Below, piece after piece: positions 1 through 8,597 of a DNA stretch of 64,000 bases (the first letter of the stretch is position 1; each line of letters begins with the position of its first letter). Under the pieces are notes generated by a model. That model searched no databases. It had not been told where the DNA came from and saw only the letters and a program-made list of their open reading frames with translations. This DNA is from Streptomyces sp. 3214.6 (GTDB taxonomy: Bacteria; Actinomycetota; Actinomycetes; Streptomycetales; Streptomycetaceae): positions 3,224,001 through 3,288,000 of the forward strand of contig NZ_LT670819.1 of assembly GCF_900129855.1 (NCBI RefSeq), in the 5' to 3' direction. The position numbers and the translations under genes are program-made.

Positions 1-510
1 GAGCCGGCCGTCGCGGCGGGCGCCGTGGGCCTGTGCGCAGTCCTCGACGAGGAACAGGTCGTGCTCGGCGGCGAGCCGCTCCAGCGGCGCCAGGTCGACG
101 CACTGCCCGTAGAGGTGGACGGGGAGCAGACACCGGGTCCGCGGGGTGAGGACGGACGCCACCTGCTCGGTGTCCATGAGGTAGCTGTCCGGGTGGATGT
201 CGACGAACACCGGGGTGGCGCCCACCGAGTCGATCGCGACCACGGTGGGGGCCGCGGTGTTGGACACGGTGACGACCTCGTCGCCGGGGCCGATGCCGAG
301 CGCCTGGAGGGCCAGCTTGATCGCGTTGGTGCCGTTGTCGACGCCGACGCAGTGCCCCACGCCGTGATATCCGGCGAACTCCTGCTCGAAGCCGCGAACA
401 CTGTCACCGAGGACGAGCTGGCCCGAGCTGAAGACCGTCTCGACGGCGTCCAGAATATCGGCGCGTTCGTTCTCGTATTCCTGCCGGTAGTCCCATACGA
501 GAGTCGTCAT
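1..510 (-). CDS. TDP-3-keto-6-deoxyhexose 3-aminotransferase, DegT/DnrJ/EryC1 family (C-terminus beyond left edge)
   Basis: PLP-dependent sugar aminotransferase that would install the 3-amino group of a TDP-deoxyamino sugar. Reading leftward from ATG at 510 the protein begins [20 protein letters not shown] and stays open for 170 codons to the window edge. It shows the family hallmarks [41 protein letters not shown] and [10 protein letters not shown], and the opening resembles TylB/DesV-type 3-aminotransferases more than the 4-aminotransferase SpnR. The PLP lysine (family SFYPTK) lies outside the window. It is divergent from rmlA across a 201-bp gap. The N,N-dimethyltransferase at 1600-2316 would act on its product. 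Assignment to C-3 rests on remembered family similarity. Confidence 0.88.
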   Translation of the reverse strand, partial: MTTLVWDYRQEYENERADILDAVETVFSSGQLVLGDSVRGFEQEFAGYHGVGHCVGVDNGTNAIKLALQALGIGPGDEVVTVSNTAAPTVVAIDSVGATPVFVDIHPDSYLMDTEQVASVLTPRTRCLLPVHLYGQCVDLAPLERLAAEHDLFLVEDCAQAHGARRDGRL

Positions 511-711
511 TAATTCGTTTCCCTCCCATTGCTGATGCCATGCCGCAGGGCGTCACCATCCCCCCGCAGCACATCACATTGCCGGTTCGGTCCACAACCC
601 TTGATTTTCCTCTATTCCCACTCGAATTTCCCTGGACCAAGGGCTCTTCTTGTTGCTGTCGAGTGAATCCGGTCGTTAGCATGAACAGAAATCGAGGACA
701 GGGGCATACCC

Positions 712-1587
712 ATGAAAGGGATTATTCTCGCCGGCGGTTCGGGAACAAGGCTCCATCCAATAACCGTCTCCGTTTCGAAACAGCTTCTCCCGGTCGGCGA
801 CAAACCGATGATCTACTATCCGCTTTCGGTGCTGATGCTCGCGGACATCAAGGAGATCCTGCTCATCTGCACCGAGCACGACCTGGATCAGTTCCGCAGG
901 CTCCTGGGCGACGGCTCCCAGCTCGGCGTCCGGATCGACTACGCGGTGCAGAACCGGCCGGCCGGGCTGGCCGAGGCCTTCATCATCGGCGCCGACCACG
1001 TGGGCGACGACGACGTGGCCCTGGTCCTGGGAGACAACATCTTCCATGGCTACCACTTCTACGACATGCTCCAGAGCAACGTCCGGGACGTACAGGGCTG
1101 TGTGCTGTTCGGTTATCCCGTGGAGGACCCCGAGCGCTACGGAGTGGGCGAGACCGACGCGTCGGGACGCCTCATCTCCCTGGAGGAGAAGCCGATCCGA
1201 CCGCGCTCCGACCTCGCCATCACCGGGCTCTACCTGTACGACAACGAAGTACTGGACATCGCCAAGAACCTCCGCCCCTCGGCGCGCGGAGAACTGGAGA
1301 TCACCGACGTCAACCGGAATTACCTGGCGCGCGGCCGAGCCCGCTTGGTCGACCTCGGCCGCGGTTTCGCCTGGCTGGACGCCGGGACTCCGGAATCCCT
1401 GCTCCAGGCCGCCCAGTATGTGCGGACGCTCGAAGAACGGCAGGGCGTGCGTATCGCCTGCGTCGAGGAGGTCGCACTGCGCATGGGATTCATCGACGCG
1501 GACAGCTGCTACCGGCTCGGCGAGAAAATGTCGCAGTCGGGTTACGGCCGCTACGTGATGTCGGTGGCCCGCGAAATGTCGTCCTGA
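712..1587 (+). CDS. rmlA: glucose-1-phosphate thymidylyltransferase
   Basis: Makes TDP-glucose from dTTP and glucose-1-phosphate, the entry step to all TDP-deoxysugars. The 291-residue protein has the usual length. The nucleotide-binding signature GGSGTRLHP lies at residues 8-16, followed by SKQLLPVGDKPMIYYP, and LGDNIFHG and EEKP motifs are in the middle of the chain. The start ATG at 712 is preceded by gaggacagg at 694-702. It is transcribed away from the aminotransferase, and its stop is only 12 bp from the stop of the convergent methyltransferase gene. Known homologues in antibiotic clusters are DesIII, TylA1 and StrD. Confidence 0.95.
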   Translation: MKGIILAGGSGTRLHPITVSVSKQLLPVGDKPMIYYPLSVLMLADIKEILLICTEHDLDQFRRLLGDGSQLGVRIDYAVQNRPAGLAEAFIIGADHVGDDDVALVLGDNIFHGYHFYDMLQSNVRDVQGCVLFGYPVEDPERYGVGETDASGRLISLEEKPIRPRSDLAITGLYLYDNEVLDIAKNLRPSARGELEITDVNRNYLARGRARLVDLGRGFAWLDAGTPESLLQAAQYVRTLEERQGVRIACVEEVALRMGFIDADSCYRLGEKMSQSGYGRYVMSVAREMSS

Positions 1588-1599
1588 CGCTCCCGTCTC

Positions 1600-2316
1600 T
1601 CAGCCTGATTCGCGTACACCGACGAAAAGGCCACGACCGGTGGGGCCGTCCTCCAGGAACTCCACGGAGCAGCCCGCGTCGGTGAACGCAGAGACGTACT
1701 CCTCCTTGGTGAACAGGGTCAGTACGTCGATCTCGGTGAACTGCTGGATACCGGCGGCGTCCCCCACGGTGAAGCGGACCTCCATGCGGGTGGCCCGGCC
1801 CTTGCGGGTGGTGTGCGAGATCCGCGCGATGGTGCGGTGCTCCTCACGGGCCAGGTCACCCGCGACATAGCCCTCGATGAAGTTCTCGGGGAACCACCAG
1901 GGTTCGACGACCAGGACGCCGCCGGGCTCCAGATGGCCGGCCATCGACCTGATGGCGGCCCGCATGTCGGCCACGGTCTCCAGATAGCCGATGGCGCAGA
2001 ACATGCAGCTCACCGCCGCGTAGGTGCGACCGAGGGAGAAGTCGCGCATGTCGCCCGCGTGCACCGTGGTGCCGGGCAGCCGCTGCTCGGCGAGCCGGCG
2101 CATCGGCTCCGCGATCTCCAGCCCCTCGGCGACCTCGAACAGCGTGCTGAACACGCTGAGATGGGCGCCCGTGCCACAGGCGACGTCGAGCAGTGAGTCG
2201 GCTCCCGGGCGGCGTTCGGCGATGAGCCGGGAGACGTCCGCCGCCTCCTCCCCCCAGTCCTTGCCCCGGCTCCGGTAGATGGCCTCGTACACGTCCGCGA
2301 GTTCCCGGCCGTACAT
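1600..2316 (-). CDS. TDP-3-amino-3,6-dideoxyhexose N,N-dimethyltransferase (DesVI/TylM1 type)
   Basis: SAM-dependent methyltransferase expected to dimethylate the 3-amino group of the sugar. The start ATG at 2316 has the strong RBS GGGAGGAGAG and gives 238 residues, the length of DesVI/TylM1. Motif I is LLDVACGTGAHL near residue 43, followed by GDMRDF, and the family-typical VVEPWWFPENF, TRKGRATRMEV and C-terminal GPTGRGLFVGV are all visible. An open frame continues upstream of 2316, but it reads into the neighbouring cyclase and has no RBS. The cyclase lies 59 bp upstream in the same direction, so the two are probably co-transcribed. Confidence 0.9.
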   Translation of the reverse strand: MYGRELADVYEAIYRSRGKDWGEEAADVSRLIAERRPGADSLLDVACGTGAHLSVFSTLFEVAEGLEIAEPMRRLAEQRLPGTTVHAGDMRDFSLGRTYAAVSCMFCAIGYLETVADMRAAIRSMAGHLEPGGVLVVEPWWFPENFIEGYVAGDLAREEHRTIARISHTTRKGRATRMEVRFTVGDAAGIQQFTEIDVLTLFTKEEYVSAFTDAGCSVEFLEDGPTGRGLFVGVRESG

Positions 2317-2375
2317 GTGTCTCTCCTCCCGTTGTCGCCCCGCAGGGCGCTTCGTCCGCTGGGCCGTCGCGCTCC

Positions 2376-3155
2376 TCACTCGTCGAGCAGCGCCACCGCC
2401 CTCGTCCAGCCGGCGCCCGCGCCGGCGATCCGCACCGGGAAGCACGCGACCCGGAATCCGTGCGGGGCCGGCAACCGGTCGAGTCCGGCGAGCCGTTCGA
2501 CCTGGCAGTACTCGCGGTCCCGGCCGATCATGTGGGCGGGCCACAGCACCGAGCGGTCGCCGGTTCGCCGGTAGCGGGTGATGATGTCGCCGAACGGCGC
2601 GTCCAGGCTGAACGCGTCCGTGCCGATCACCCGGACTCCCTGGTCCAGCAGCAGGTGCACGGCCGAGCCGTCGAGCCCGGTGAAGTCCGTGAAGTACTTC
2701 TGCGTCCCCGACCACGCGTCGGCGCCGGTCCTGAGCAGCACGATGTCCATGGGCGAGAGGGTGTGGCCGACACGGTCCAGCTCCCGCTGCACCACGTCGG
2801 CGCCGACCGCGCCGGTGCCCTGGTCGCTCAGGTCGAGCACCACCGCGGGCCGGAAGAACCAGTCGAGCGGCATCTCGTCGATGTGCCGCGGCGGACCGTC
2901 CCGGTAGGAGGCGCGGGTGCCGTAGTGCGAGGGCGCGTCGACGTGCGTTCCGGTGTGGGTCGTCAGCTGGAGGCGGTCGAGCGAGAGGAACTCGCCTTCC
3001 GGAAGCTCCGCCGGATCGAACTCGATCCCGAAGTGGTCACGCATCTCCTCGCTCATGTGCGTGGCGGCTTCCTTGGGGCCGAGGACGTCGTGCACCACGG
3101 GATCGGGTTCGAAACCCGCCCCGTCCACGGGTGAGGACAGGTCGATGATGCGCAC
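2376..3155 (-). CDS. cyclase family protein (kynurenine-formamidase-like metal hydrolase fold)
   Basis: Member of the putative-cyclase family (PF04199). The metal-binding signature THTGTHVDAPSHY, of the family form HxGTHxDxPxH, lies near residues 82-94. GTG at 3155 is chosen because CCGGGAGG lies five bases upstream, giving MRIIDLSSPVDG and 259 residues. An in-frame ATG lies further upstream without a comparable RBS. Relatives occur in several actinomycete natural-product clusters, often without a proven reaction, so ring closure, hydrolysis of an activated intermediate or a formamidase-like step are all possible. It is the promoter-proximal gene of a two-gene leftward unit with the N,N-dimethyltransferase and is divergent from the SnoaL-like gene. 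Confidence 0.75.
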   Translation of the reverse strand: MRIIDLSSPVDGAGFEPDPVVHDVLGPKEAATHMSEEMRDHFGIEFDPAELPEGEFLSLDRLQLTTHTGTHVDAPSHYGTRASYRDGPPRHIDEMPLDWFFRPAVVLDLSDQGTGAVGADVVQRELDRVGHTLSPMDIVLLRTGADAWSGTQKYFTDFTGLDGSAVHLLLDQGVRVIGTDAFSLDAPFGDIITRYRRTGDRSVLWPAHMIGRDREYCQVERLAGLDRLPAPHGFRVACFPVRIAGAGAGWTRAVALLDE

Positions 3156-3363
3156 ACGAGCCTCCCGGCGATGGATTCCTGCAAGCCAGCCCATGCTCAC
3201 CAGCGCGGCTAGAGAAGCGTTGGAGCCTGGCTGAACGGTCGCCCGCGCGCTCGCCCGCGCCGCGCTCGACCGATCCTGGAGGGGCCGCTGCCACCGTCGT
3301 GACCTCACCGGGAACTCGGGAACGCACCCGCCCCGGCACAGGGAACGGCGGAAGGGACACGGC

Positions 3364-3798
3364 ATGGCAGCACAGGCCCCGACGGCCCCGGCGGACGTCT
3401 ACGCCGAGGTACAGCACTTCTACGCACGGCAGATGCGGCACCTGGACTCGGGCGAGGCCGAGATCTGGGCCGGCACCTTCACCAGGGACGGCTCCTTCGC
3501 GCCGCCCTCGCTCCCGGAGCCGGTGCGCGGCCGCCCGGCCCTCACCGAGGGCGCCCGGCAGGCCGCCGCGGGTCTCGCGGCCGCCGGCGAGACGCACCGC
3601 CACTGGGTCGGCATGCTCACCGTCACCCCCGCGGACGACGGCTCGCTGACCGCCGAGAGCCAGGTCTCCATCATCGCCGTCCCGCAGGGCGGCCCCGCCC
3701 GGCTGCACCTGGTGTGCACCTGCCGGGACATCCTGGTGCGCGAGGCCGGCGAGCTCCTGGTCAGGGAAAGGGTGGTGACCCGTGACGACCGGCCGTAG
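3364..3798 (+). CDS. SnoaL/NTF2-like small protein
   Basis: A 144-residue protein with the cone-shaped NTF2/SnoaL-like pattern: an N-terminal helix with DVYAEVQHFYARQMRHLDSG, then FTRDGSFAPP, then alternating strands ending VCTCRDILVREAGELLVRERVV. It resembles the SnoaL_4 branch, whose members in polyketide clusters act as cyclases, hydroxylases or accessory proteins; no catalytic residue can be assigned from sequence alone. ATG at 3364 follows ggaagggaca. It is first in a tightly spaced rightward unit of SnoaL-like protein, SDR, P450-like activator, glycosyltransferase and rmlB. Confidence 0.7.
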   Translation: MAAQAPTAPADVYAEVQHFYARQMRHLDSGEAEIWAGTFTRDGSFAPPSLPEPVRGRPALTEGARQAAAGLAAAGETHRHWVGMLTVTPADDGSLTAESQVSIIAVPQGGPARLHLVCTCRDILVREAGELLVRERVVTRDDRP

Positions 3799-3843
3799 CG
3801 GGAGTCGACCGCGAATCGAGCGGCCCGGCCTACGGTCCCGTCC

Positions 3844-4614
3844 ATGAGCGCGACACAGGACTCGACAGCACCTCGGGGCGTGATCGTCACCGGCGGCGGG
3901 ACCGGGATCGGGCGGGCCACCGCCCGCGCCTTCGCCGAGCGCGGCGACCGTGTACTCGTCGTGGGCCGTACGCCCGCCACCCTGGCCGGGACCGCCGAGG
4001 GGTACCCCGGCATCAGCGTCCTCGCCGCCGACCTCACCGATCCGGACACTCCTCAGGCTGTCACCGACGCGGCGCTGAACGCGTTCGGCCGTATCGACGT
4101 GCTGGTCAACAACGCGGCCACCGGCGGATTCGCCGCTCTCGCGGAGACCAAGCGGGAAGCCGCCCGCGACCAGCTCGACAGCAATCTCCTGGCCCCGCTG
4201 CTGCTCACCCGGCAGGCCCTGGACGCCCTCGCGGCCGACGGCGGCGGAACCGTGCTGAACATCGGCTCGGCGGGCGCGCTGGGCCGCCGGGCCTGGCCGG
4301 AGAACGGGGTCTACGGCGCCGCCAAGGCCGGGCTCGACTTCCTCACCCGGACCTGGGCGGTGGAACTGGCGCCCCGCGGGATCCGTGTCCTCGGCCTGGC
4401 GCCGGGCGTGATCGACACCGGTATCGGTGAACGGTCCGGCATGTCACAGGAGGCCTACGCGGGCTTCCTCCAGCAGATCGCCACGCGCGTCCCGGCCGGC
4501 CGGGTCGGCCGCCCCGAGGACATCGCCTGGTGGGCCGTCCAGCTCACCGACCCGCGCGCCGCCTACGCGACCGGAGTGGTGCTCGCGGTCGACGGCGGTC
4601 TGTCCCTCACCTGA
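3844..4614 (+). CDS. short-chain dehydrogenase/reductase (SDR)
   Basis: Classical SDR of 256 residues. The NAD(P)-binding motif TGGGTGIG is near residues 17-24, NNAATGG corresponds to the NNAG motif, and the catalytic set is Ser in NIGSAGALG plus YGAAK (YxxxK). The C-terminus ends AVDGGLSLT, as in FabG-like reductases. The substrate is unknown: a keto group on the aglycone or on a sugar is possible, but the fold is more common for polyketide ketoreductases than for TDP-sugar ketoreductases. It starts at ATG 3844, 45 bp after the SnoaL-like gene, and ends 23 bp before the P450-like gene. Confidence 0.85.
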   Translation: MSATQDSTAPRGVIVTGGGTGIGRATARAFAERGDRVLVVGRTPATLAGTAEGYPGISVLAADLTDPDTPQAVTDAALNAFGRIDVLVNNAATGGFAALAETKREAARDQLDSNLLAPLLLTRQALDALAADGGGTVLNIGSAGALGRRAWPENGVYGAAKAGLDFLTRTWAVELAPRGIRVLGLAPGVIDTGIGERSGMSQEAYAGFLQQIATRVPAGRVGRPEDIAWWAVQLTDPRAAYATGVVLAVDGGLSLT

Positions 4615-4637
4615 ACCACGCCCCGAAGGAGACTGCC

Positions 4638-5984
4638 GTGACACACACGGAGACCGACGAGACGATCACCGACGAGACCCCCGTGGCCGGCGAGGAGGTC
4701 CAGCAGACCGACAGCGAGCTCGGCCGTCATCTCCTGACCGCCCGCGGCTTCCACTGGATCTACGGAACAAGCGGCGACCCGTACGCCCTGACACTGCGCG
4801 CGGAGAGCGACGACCCGGTGGTGCTGGCCCGCCGCATACGGGAATCGGAGACACCGCTGTGGCAGAGCGCCGCCGGCGCCTGGGTCACCGGCCGGCACGG
4901 TGTGGCCGCCGAGGTGCTGGCCGATCCGCGGCTGAGCCTGCGGCACGCCGATCTGCCGGGCCTCCAGCGGCACGTCTTCTCGGACGCCTGGAGCAATCCG
5001 CTGCTGTGCCACATCATCCCGCTGGACCGGGCCTTCCTCCACGCGTCGGGCGCCGACCATGTGCGCTGGGAGCGGTCGGCGGCCCCGGTGCTGGGCGAGG
5101 CCGCGGCGGACGGTCACCGCAAGAGCGCCGAACGCGTGCACCAGGAGACCGCCGACGGACTCGGCGCCTCCTTCGACCTCATGGCGGACTACTCCCGCCC
5201 GGTGGCCACCGAGGCCGCCGCGGCGCTGCTCGGTGTCCCGGACGCGCAGCGCGACCGGTTCGCCCGCGCGTGTCTGGCCCTGGGCGTCGCGCTCGACGCG
5301 GCGCTCTGCCCGCAGCCGCTCGTCGTCACCCGCCGGCTCACCGAGGCCATCGAGGACGTGCGCGCCCTCGTCGGCGACCTCGTCGCGGCGCGGCAGACCG
5401 CGCCGGGTGACGATCTGCTCAGCACGGTGCTGCGCGCCGGCTCCGCCGACTCTTCCGCCGAGGACGCGCTCGCGGTCGGAGTGCTGACCGCCGCGGTGGG
5501 CGTCGAATTCACCGCCGGGCTCATCAACAACGCCCTGGAGGCGCTGCTCGCCCATCCCCGGCAGTGGGCGCTGCTCGGTGAGAGCCCCGAACTGGCGGCC
5601 GGCGCAGTGGAGGAGACGCTGCGTCACGCGCCGCCGGTGCGGCTGGAGAGCCGGATCGCAGCCGAGGACCTCACGCTCGCCGGCCAGGACATCCCCGCCG
5701 GCGCCCAGGTCGTCGTCCATGTCGGCGCGGCGAACCGGGATCCCGAGGTGTTCCTGGCCCCGGACCACTTCGACCTCACCCGGCCGGTGGGACAGGGGCA
5801 GTTGTCGCTGTCCGGCCCGCACACCTCTCTCTTCGGGGCGTTCGCCCGGCTCCACGCGGAGACCGCCGTACGCACCCTGCGGGAGCGCCACCCCCGGCTG
5901 GCGCCGGCCGACGGCGTCCAGCGGCGGATGCGTTCCCCCGTCCTGGGCGGAGTACTGCGGTTCCCCCTGACCACCTCCGCGTGA
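4638..5984 (+). CDS. cytochrome P450-like glycosyltransferase activator lacking the haem cysteine (DesVIII/EryCII/TylM3 type)
   Basis: P450 homologue of 448 residues that should not bind haem. The I-helix region is partly recognisable and the ETLRHAPPVRLESRIA segment corresponds to the K-helix ExxR region. Where P450s carry FxxGxHxCxG this protein reads SLSGPHTSLFGAFARLHAE, with no cysteine. This is the signature of the EryCII/DesVIII/TylM3/AknT family, which binds and activates a partner glycosyltransferase. GTG at 4638 is preceded by gaaggaga at 4625-4632. The partner gene starts 64 bp downstream, the arrangement seen in other clusters. Confidence 0.87.
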   Translation: MTHTETDETITDETPVAGEEVQQTDSELGRHLLTARGFHWIYGTSGDPYALTLRAESDDPVVLARRIRESETPLWQSAAGAWVTGRHGVAAEVLADPRLSLRHADLPGLQRHVFSDAWSNPLLCHIIPLDRAFLHASGADHVRWERSAAPVLGEAAADGHRKSAERVHQETADGLGASFDLMADYSRPVATEAAAALLGVPDAQRDRFARACLALGVALDAALCPQPLVVTRRLTEAIEDVRALVGDLVAARQTAPGDDLLSTVLRAGSADSSAEDALAVGVLTAAVGVEFTAGLINNALEALLAHPRQWALLGESPELAAGAVEETLRHAPPVRLESRIAAEDLTLAGQDIPAGAQVVVHVGAANRDPEVFLAPDHFDLTRPVGQGQLSLSGPHTSLFGAFARLHAETAVRTLRERHPRLAPADGVQRRMRSPVLGGVLRFPLTTSA

Positions 5985-6048
5985 CGGTGCGCCGCGTCCG
6001 GCGTACCGCGGCCGGAGTTTCCACAGAGCCGCAGAGAAAGGACCGACC

Positions 6049-7383
6049 ATGCGGGTTCTGCTGACGTCCTTCGCGATGGACGCGCACTTCAACGGGTCCG
6101 TACCGCTCGCCTGGGCGCTGCGGGCCGCCGGGCACGACGTACGGGTGGCGAGCCAGCCCGCGCTGGCGGGCAGCATCACGGCGGCCGGACTGACCGCCGT
6201 CCCGGTGGGAGCCGACCCCGCCCTCGACGAGATGGTCAAGGCAGTGGGCGACTCGGTGCTGTCCCACCACGCCAACCAGTCGCTGAACCCCGACGCCCCC
6301 GGTCAACTCACCCCCGCCTTCCTCAAGGGCTGGGACACGATGATGACCCCCACCTTCTACGCCCTGATCAACGACGATCCGATGGTCGACGAACTCATCG
6401 CGTTCGCCCGCGACTGGGAGCCGGACCTCATCCTCTGGGAGCCGTTCACGTTCGCGGGCGCGGTGGCCGCGAAGGTGACCGGCGCGGCCCACGCGCGACT
6501 GCTGTCCTTCCCCGACATGTTCATGTCGATGCGGCGGGCCTTCCTCGCGCAGCTCGGTCCGGGTCCCACGGGCGGGGACGGGGAGCAGGGGCAGGCGCAC
6601 GCCGAGGACTCCCTCGGCCAGTGGCTGCAGTGGACACTCGGCCGTTACGGCGTTCCCTTCGACGAGGAGGCGGTGACGGGGCAGTGGTCGGTGGACCAGG
6701 TGCCGCGCAGCTTCCGGCCGCCGTCGGACGGGCCGACCGTGGGCATGCGCTACATCCCGTACAACGGGCCGACGCCCGCCGTCGTACCCGACTGGCTCCG
6801 GGTCCCGCCGACGCGTCCCCGCGTGTGCGTCACCCTGGGGCTCACGGCCCGGACCTCGGAGTTCCCCAACGCGGTCCCGGTCGACCTGGTCCTCAAGGCG
6901 ATCGAGGGGCTCGACATCGACGTGGTGGCCACGCTCGACGCGGAGGAGCGGGCGCTGCTGACCCATGTCCCGGACAATGTGCGCCTGGTGGACCACGTAC
7001 CGCTGCACGCGCTGCTGCCGACCTGCGCGGCCATCGTGCACCATGGTGGCGCCGGGACCTGGTCGACGGCGCTCGTCGAGGGAGTCCCGCAGATCGCCAT
7101 GGGCTGGATCTGGGACGCCATCGAGCGGGCGCGCCGCCAGCAGGAGCTGGGCGCCGGTCTCCATCTCCCCTCCCACGAGGTGACGGTGGAAGGGCTGCGG
7201 AGCAGGCTCGTGCGGCTCCTCGACGAACCCTCGTTCACCTCGGCGGCCGCCCGGCTGCGGATCGAGGCCCGGTCCGAACCGACTCCGGCGGAGGTCGTCC
7301 CCGTACTGGAGCGGCTGACCGCCCAGCACCGCGCCCACGGGCGTCGACGTCTCGGAGGTACGTCCACACCATGCGTGTCCTGA
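6049..7383 (+). CDS. activator-dependent glycosyltransferase (DesVII/EryCIII/TylM2 type)
   Basis: GT-B fold (GT1) glycosyltransferase of 444 residues, expected to move the TDP-aminosugar to the aglycone with help from the P450-like protein encoded just upstream. The N-terminal domain opens MRVLLTSFAMDAHFNGSVPLAWALRAAG. The donor-binding C-terminal domain has LVDHVPLHALLPTCAAIVHHGGAGTWSTAL, whose HHGGAGT core is the diphosphate-binding signature of antibiotic glycosyltransferases. ATG at 6049 follows gaaaggacc. Its last 13 bases overlap the start of rmlB, suggesting translational coupling. The acceptor cannot be read from the sequence. Confidence 0.92.
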   Translation: MRVLLTSFAMDAHFNGSVPLAWALRAAGHDVRVASQPALAGSITAAGLTAVPVGADPALDEMVKAVGDSVLSHHANQSLNPDAPGQLTPAFLKGWDTMMTPTFYALINDDPMVDELIAFARDWEPDLILWEPFTFAGAVAAKVTGAAHARLLSFPDMFMSMRRAFLAQLGPGPTGGDGEQGQAHAEDSLGQWLQWTLGRYGVPFDEEAVTGQWSVDQVPRSFRPPSDGPTVGMRYIPYNGPTPAVVPDWLRVPPTRPRVCVTLGLTARTSEFPNAVPVDLVLKAIEGLDIDVVATLDAEERALLTHVPDNVRLVDHVPLHALLPTCAAIVHHGGAGTWSTALVEGVPQIAMGWIWDAIERARRQQELGAGLHLPSHEVTVEGLRSRLVRLLDEPSFTSAAARLRIEARSEPTPAEVVPVLERLTAQHRAHGRRRLGGTSTPCVS

Positions 7384-8342
7384 TCACCGGCGGTGCCGGT
7401 TTCATCGGATCCCACTATGTGCGCTCCCTGCTGGCCGGCAGCCTGCCCGGACCCCGGCCGGACCGGGTGACGGTCGTCGACGTGCTCACATACGCGGGGA
7501 GCACGGCCAACCTGCCTCTGGAGGACCCGCGGCTGGACTTCCGGCGCGTCGACATCTGCGACCTCGACGCGCTCCTGGAGGTGTTCCCCGGTCATGACGC
7601 GGTGGTGCACTTCGCGGCCGAGACCCATGTCGACCGTTCCCTGACCGGGGCCGCGGAGTTCGTACGCACCAATGTGCTGGGCACCCAGGCGCTGCTGGAG
7701 GCGAGCCTGCACTGTGGGGTCGCCACCTTCGTGCACATCTCGACGGACGAGGTCTACGGGTCCATCGCCGAGGGCACCTGGACGGAGGAGGAGCCACTGC
7801 TGCCCAACTCGCCCTACGCGGCGTCGAAGGCGAGCAGCGACCTCCTCGCCCGGTCCTACTGGCGCACGCACGGGCTCGACGTACGCACCACCCGGTGTGC
7901 CAACAACTACGGCCCTCGCCAGCATCCGGAGAAGCTCATCCCCCTGTTCGTCACCGAGCTGCTGGCCGGACGGACCGTGCCGCTGTACGGGGACGGCAAC
8001 AACGTCCGGGAGTGGCTGCACGTGGACGACCACTGCCGTGCCGTCCACGCCGTGCTGACCGGCGGCCGGGCCGGCGAGATCGACAACATCGGCGGCGGTA
8101 CGCATCTGACGAACCGTGAGATGACGTCCAAACTGCTGGAGTTGTGCGGTGCCAACTGGTCCCGGGTCCGTCGGATGCCCGACCGCAAGGGCCACGACCT
8201 GCGGTACGCGGTGGACGACTCGAAGATCCGTACGGAACTCGGCTACCGGCCTCTGCGGTCGCTGGACGACGGACTGCGCGAGGTCGTCGACTGGCACCGC
8301 GACCAGCTGGCTCGGCGACCGGAAGCGGCCGAGCGGGTCTGA
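7371..8342 (+). CDS. rmlB: dTDP-glucose 4,6-dehydratase
   Basis: Converts TDP-glucose to TDP-4-keto-6-deoxyglucose, the branch point for all sugars made here. The 323-residue extended SDR begins MRVLITGGAGFIGSHYVRSL, with an NAD-binding GGAGFIGS at residues 7-14. The catalytic region has HISTDEVYG (TDE triad) and SPYAASKASSDLL (YxxxK). The ATG at 7371 lies inside the glycosyltransferase gene and is preceded by cggaggtac, so the true start is this internal ATG rather than the much longer open frame. It ends at 8342 before a hairpin shared with the convergent ketoreductase gene. Confidence 0.95.
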   Translation: MRVLITGGAGFIGSHYVRSLLAGSLPGPRPDRVTVVDVLTYAGSTANLPLEDPRLDFRRVDICDLDALLEVFPGHDAVVHFAAETHVDRSLTGAAEFVRTNVLGTQALLEASLHCGVATFVHISTDEVYGSIAEGTWTEEEPLLPNSPYAASKASSDLLARSYWRTHGLDVRTTRCANNYGPRQHPEKLIPLFVTELLAGRTVPLYGDGNNVREWLHVDDHCRAVHAVLTGGRAGEIDNIGGGTHLTNREMTSKLLELCGANWSRVRRMPDRKGHDLRYAVDDSKIRTELGYRPLRSLDDGLREVVDWHRDQLARRPEAAERV

Positions 8343-8426
8343 GCCGGACTCCCGTCGGGGGCGGGCCGCACCACAGCCCCGGGCCGCCCCCGACGACACG
8401 ACGACCGACGACCGACGACCGCAAGA

Positions 8427-8453
8427 AGAGCCGGCCCCGACGGGACCGGCTCT
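8427..8453. terminator. hairpin between convergent rmlB and ketoreductase genes
   Basis: AGAGCCGG at 8427-8434 pairs exactly with CCGGCTCT at 8446-8453. The enclosed CCC/GGG can extend the pairing. It sits in the 255-bp gap between two convergent genes, as expected for a bidirectional terminator. There is no U-tract, which is normal for Streptomyces. Confidence 0.6.
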
Positions 8454-8597
8454 CGTCGTCGGAGCCGGTGTCGTCGGGGCCGGACGGAACAGCGCGCGTC
8501 GGGGGAAGCGCGCGCCGTCCGACGGAGGGCCGTGGCATGCGAAGCCGCGCCGCGCGGGCGCGGCCGGCTCCCCGGCCTGCCCGCGTCCGGCGCGGCC

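Noticed and set aside
3105..3117. GGGTTCGAAACCC looks like a tRNA T-arm
   Set aside because: It lies inside the cyclase coding region, and no acceptor, D- or anticodon arm can be found around it.
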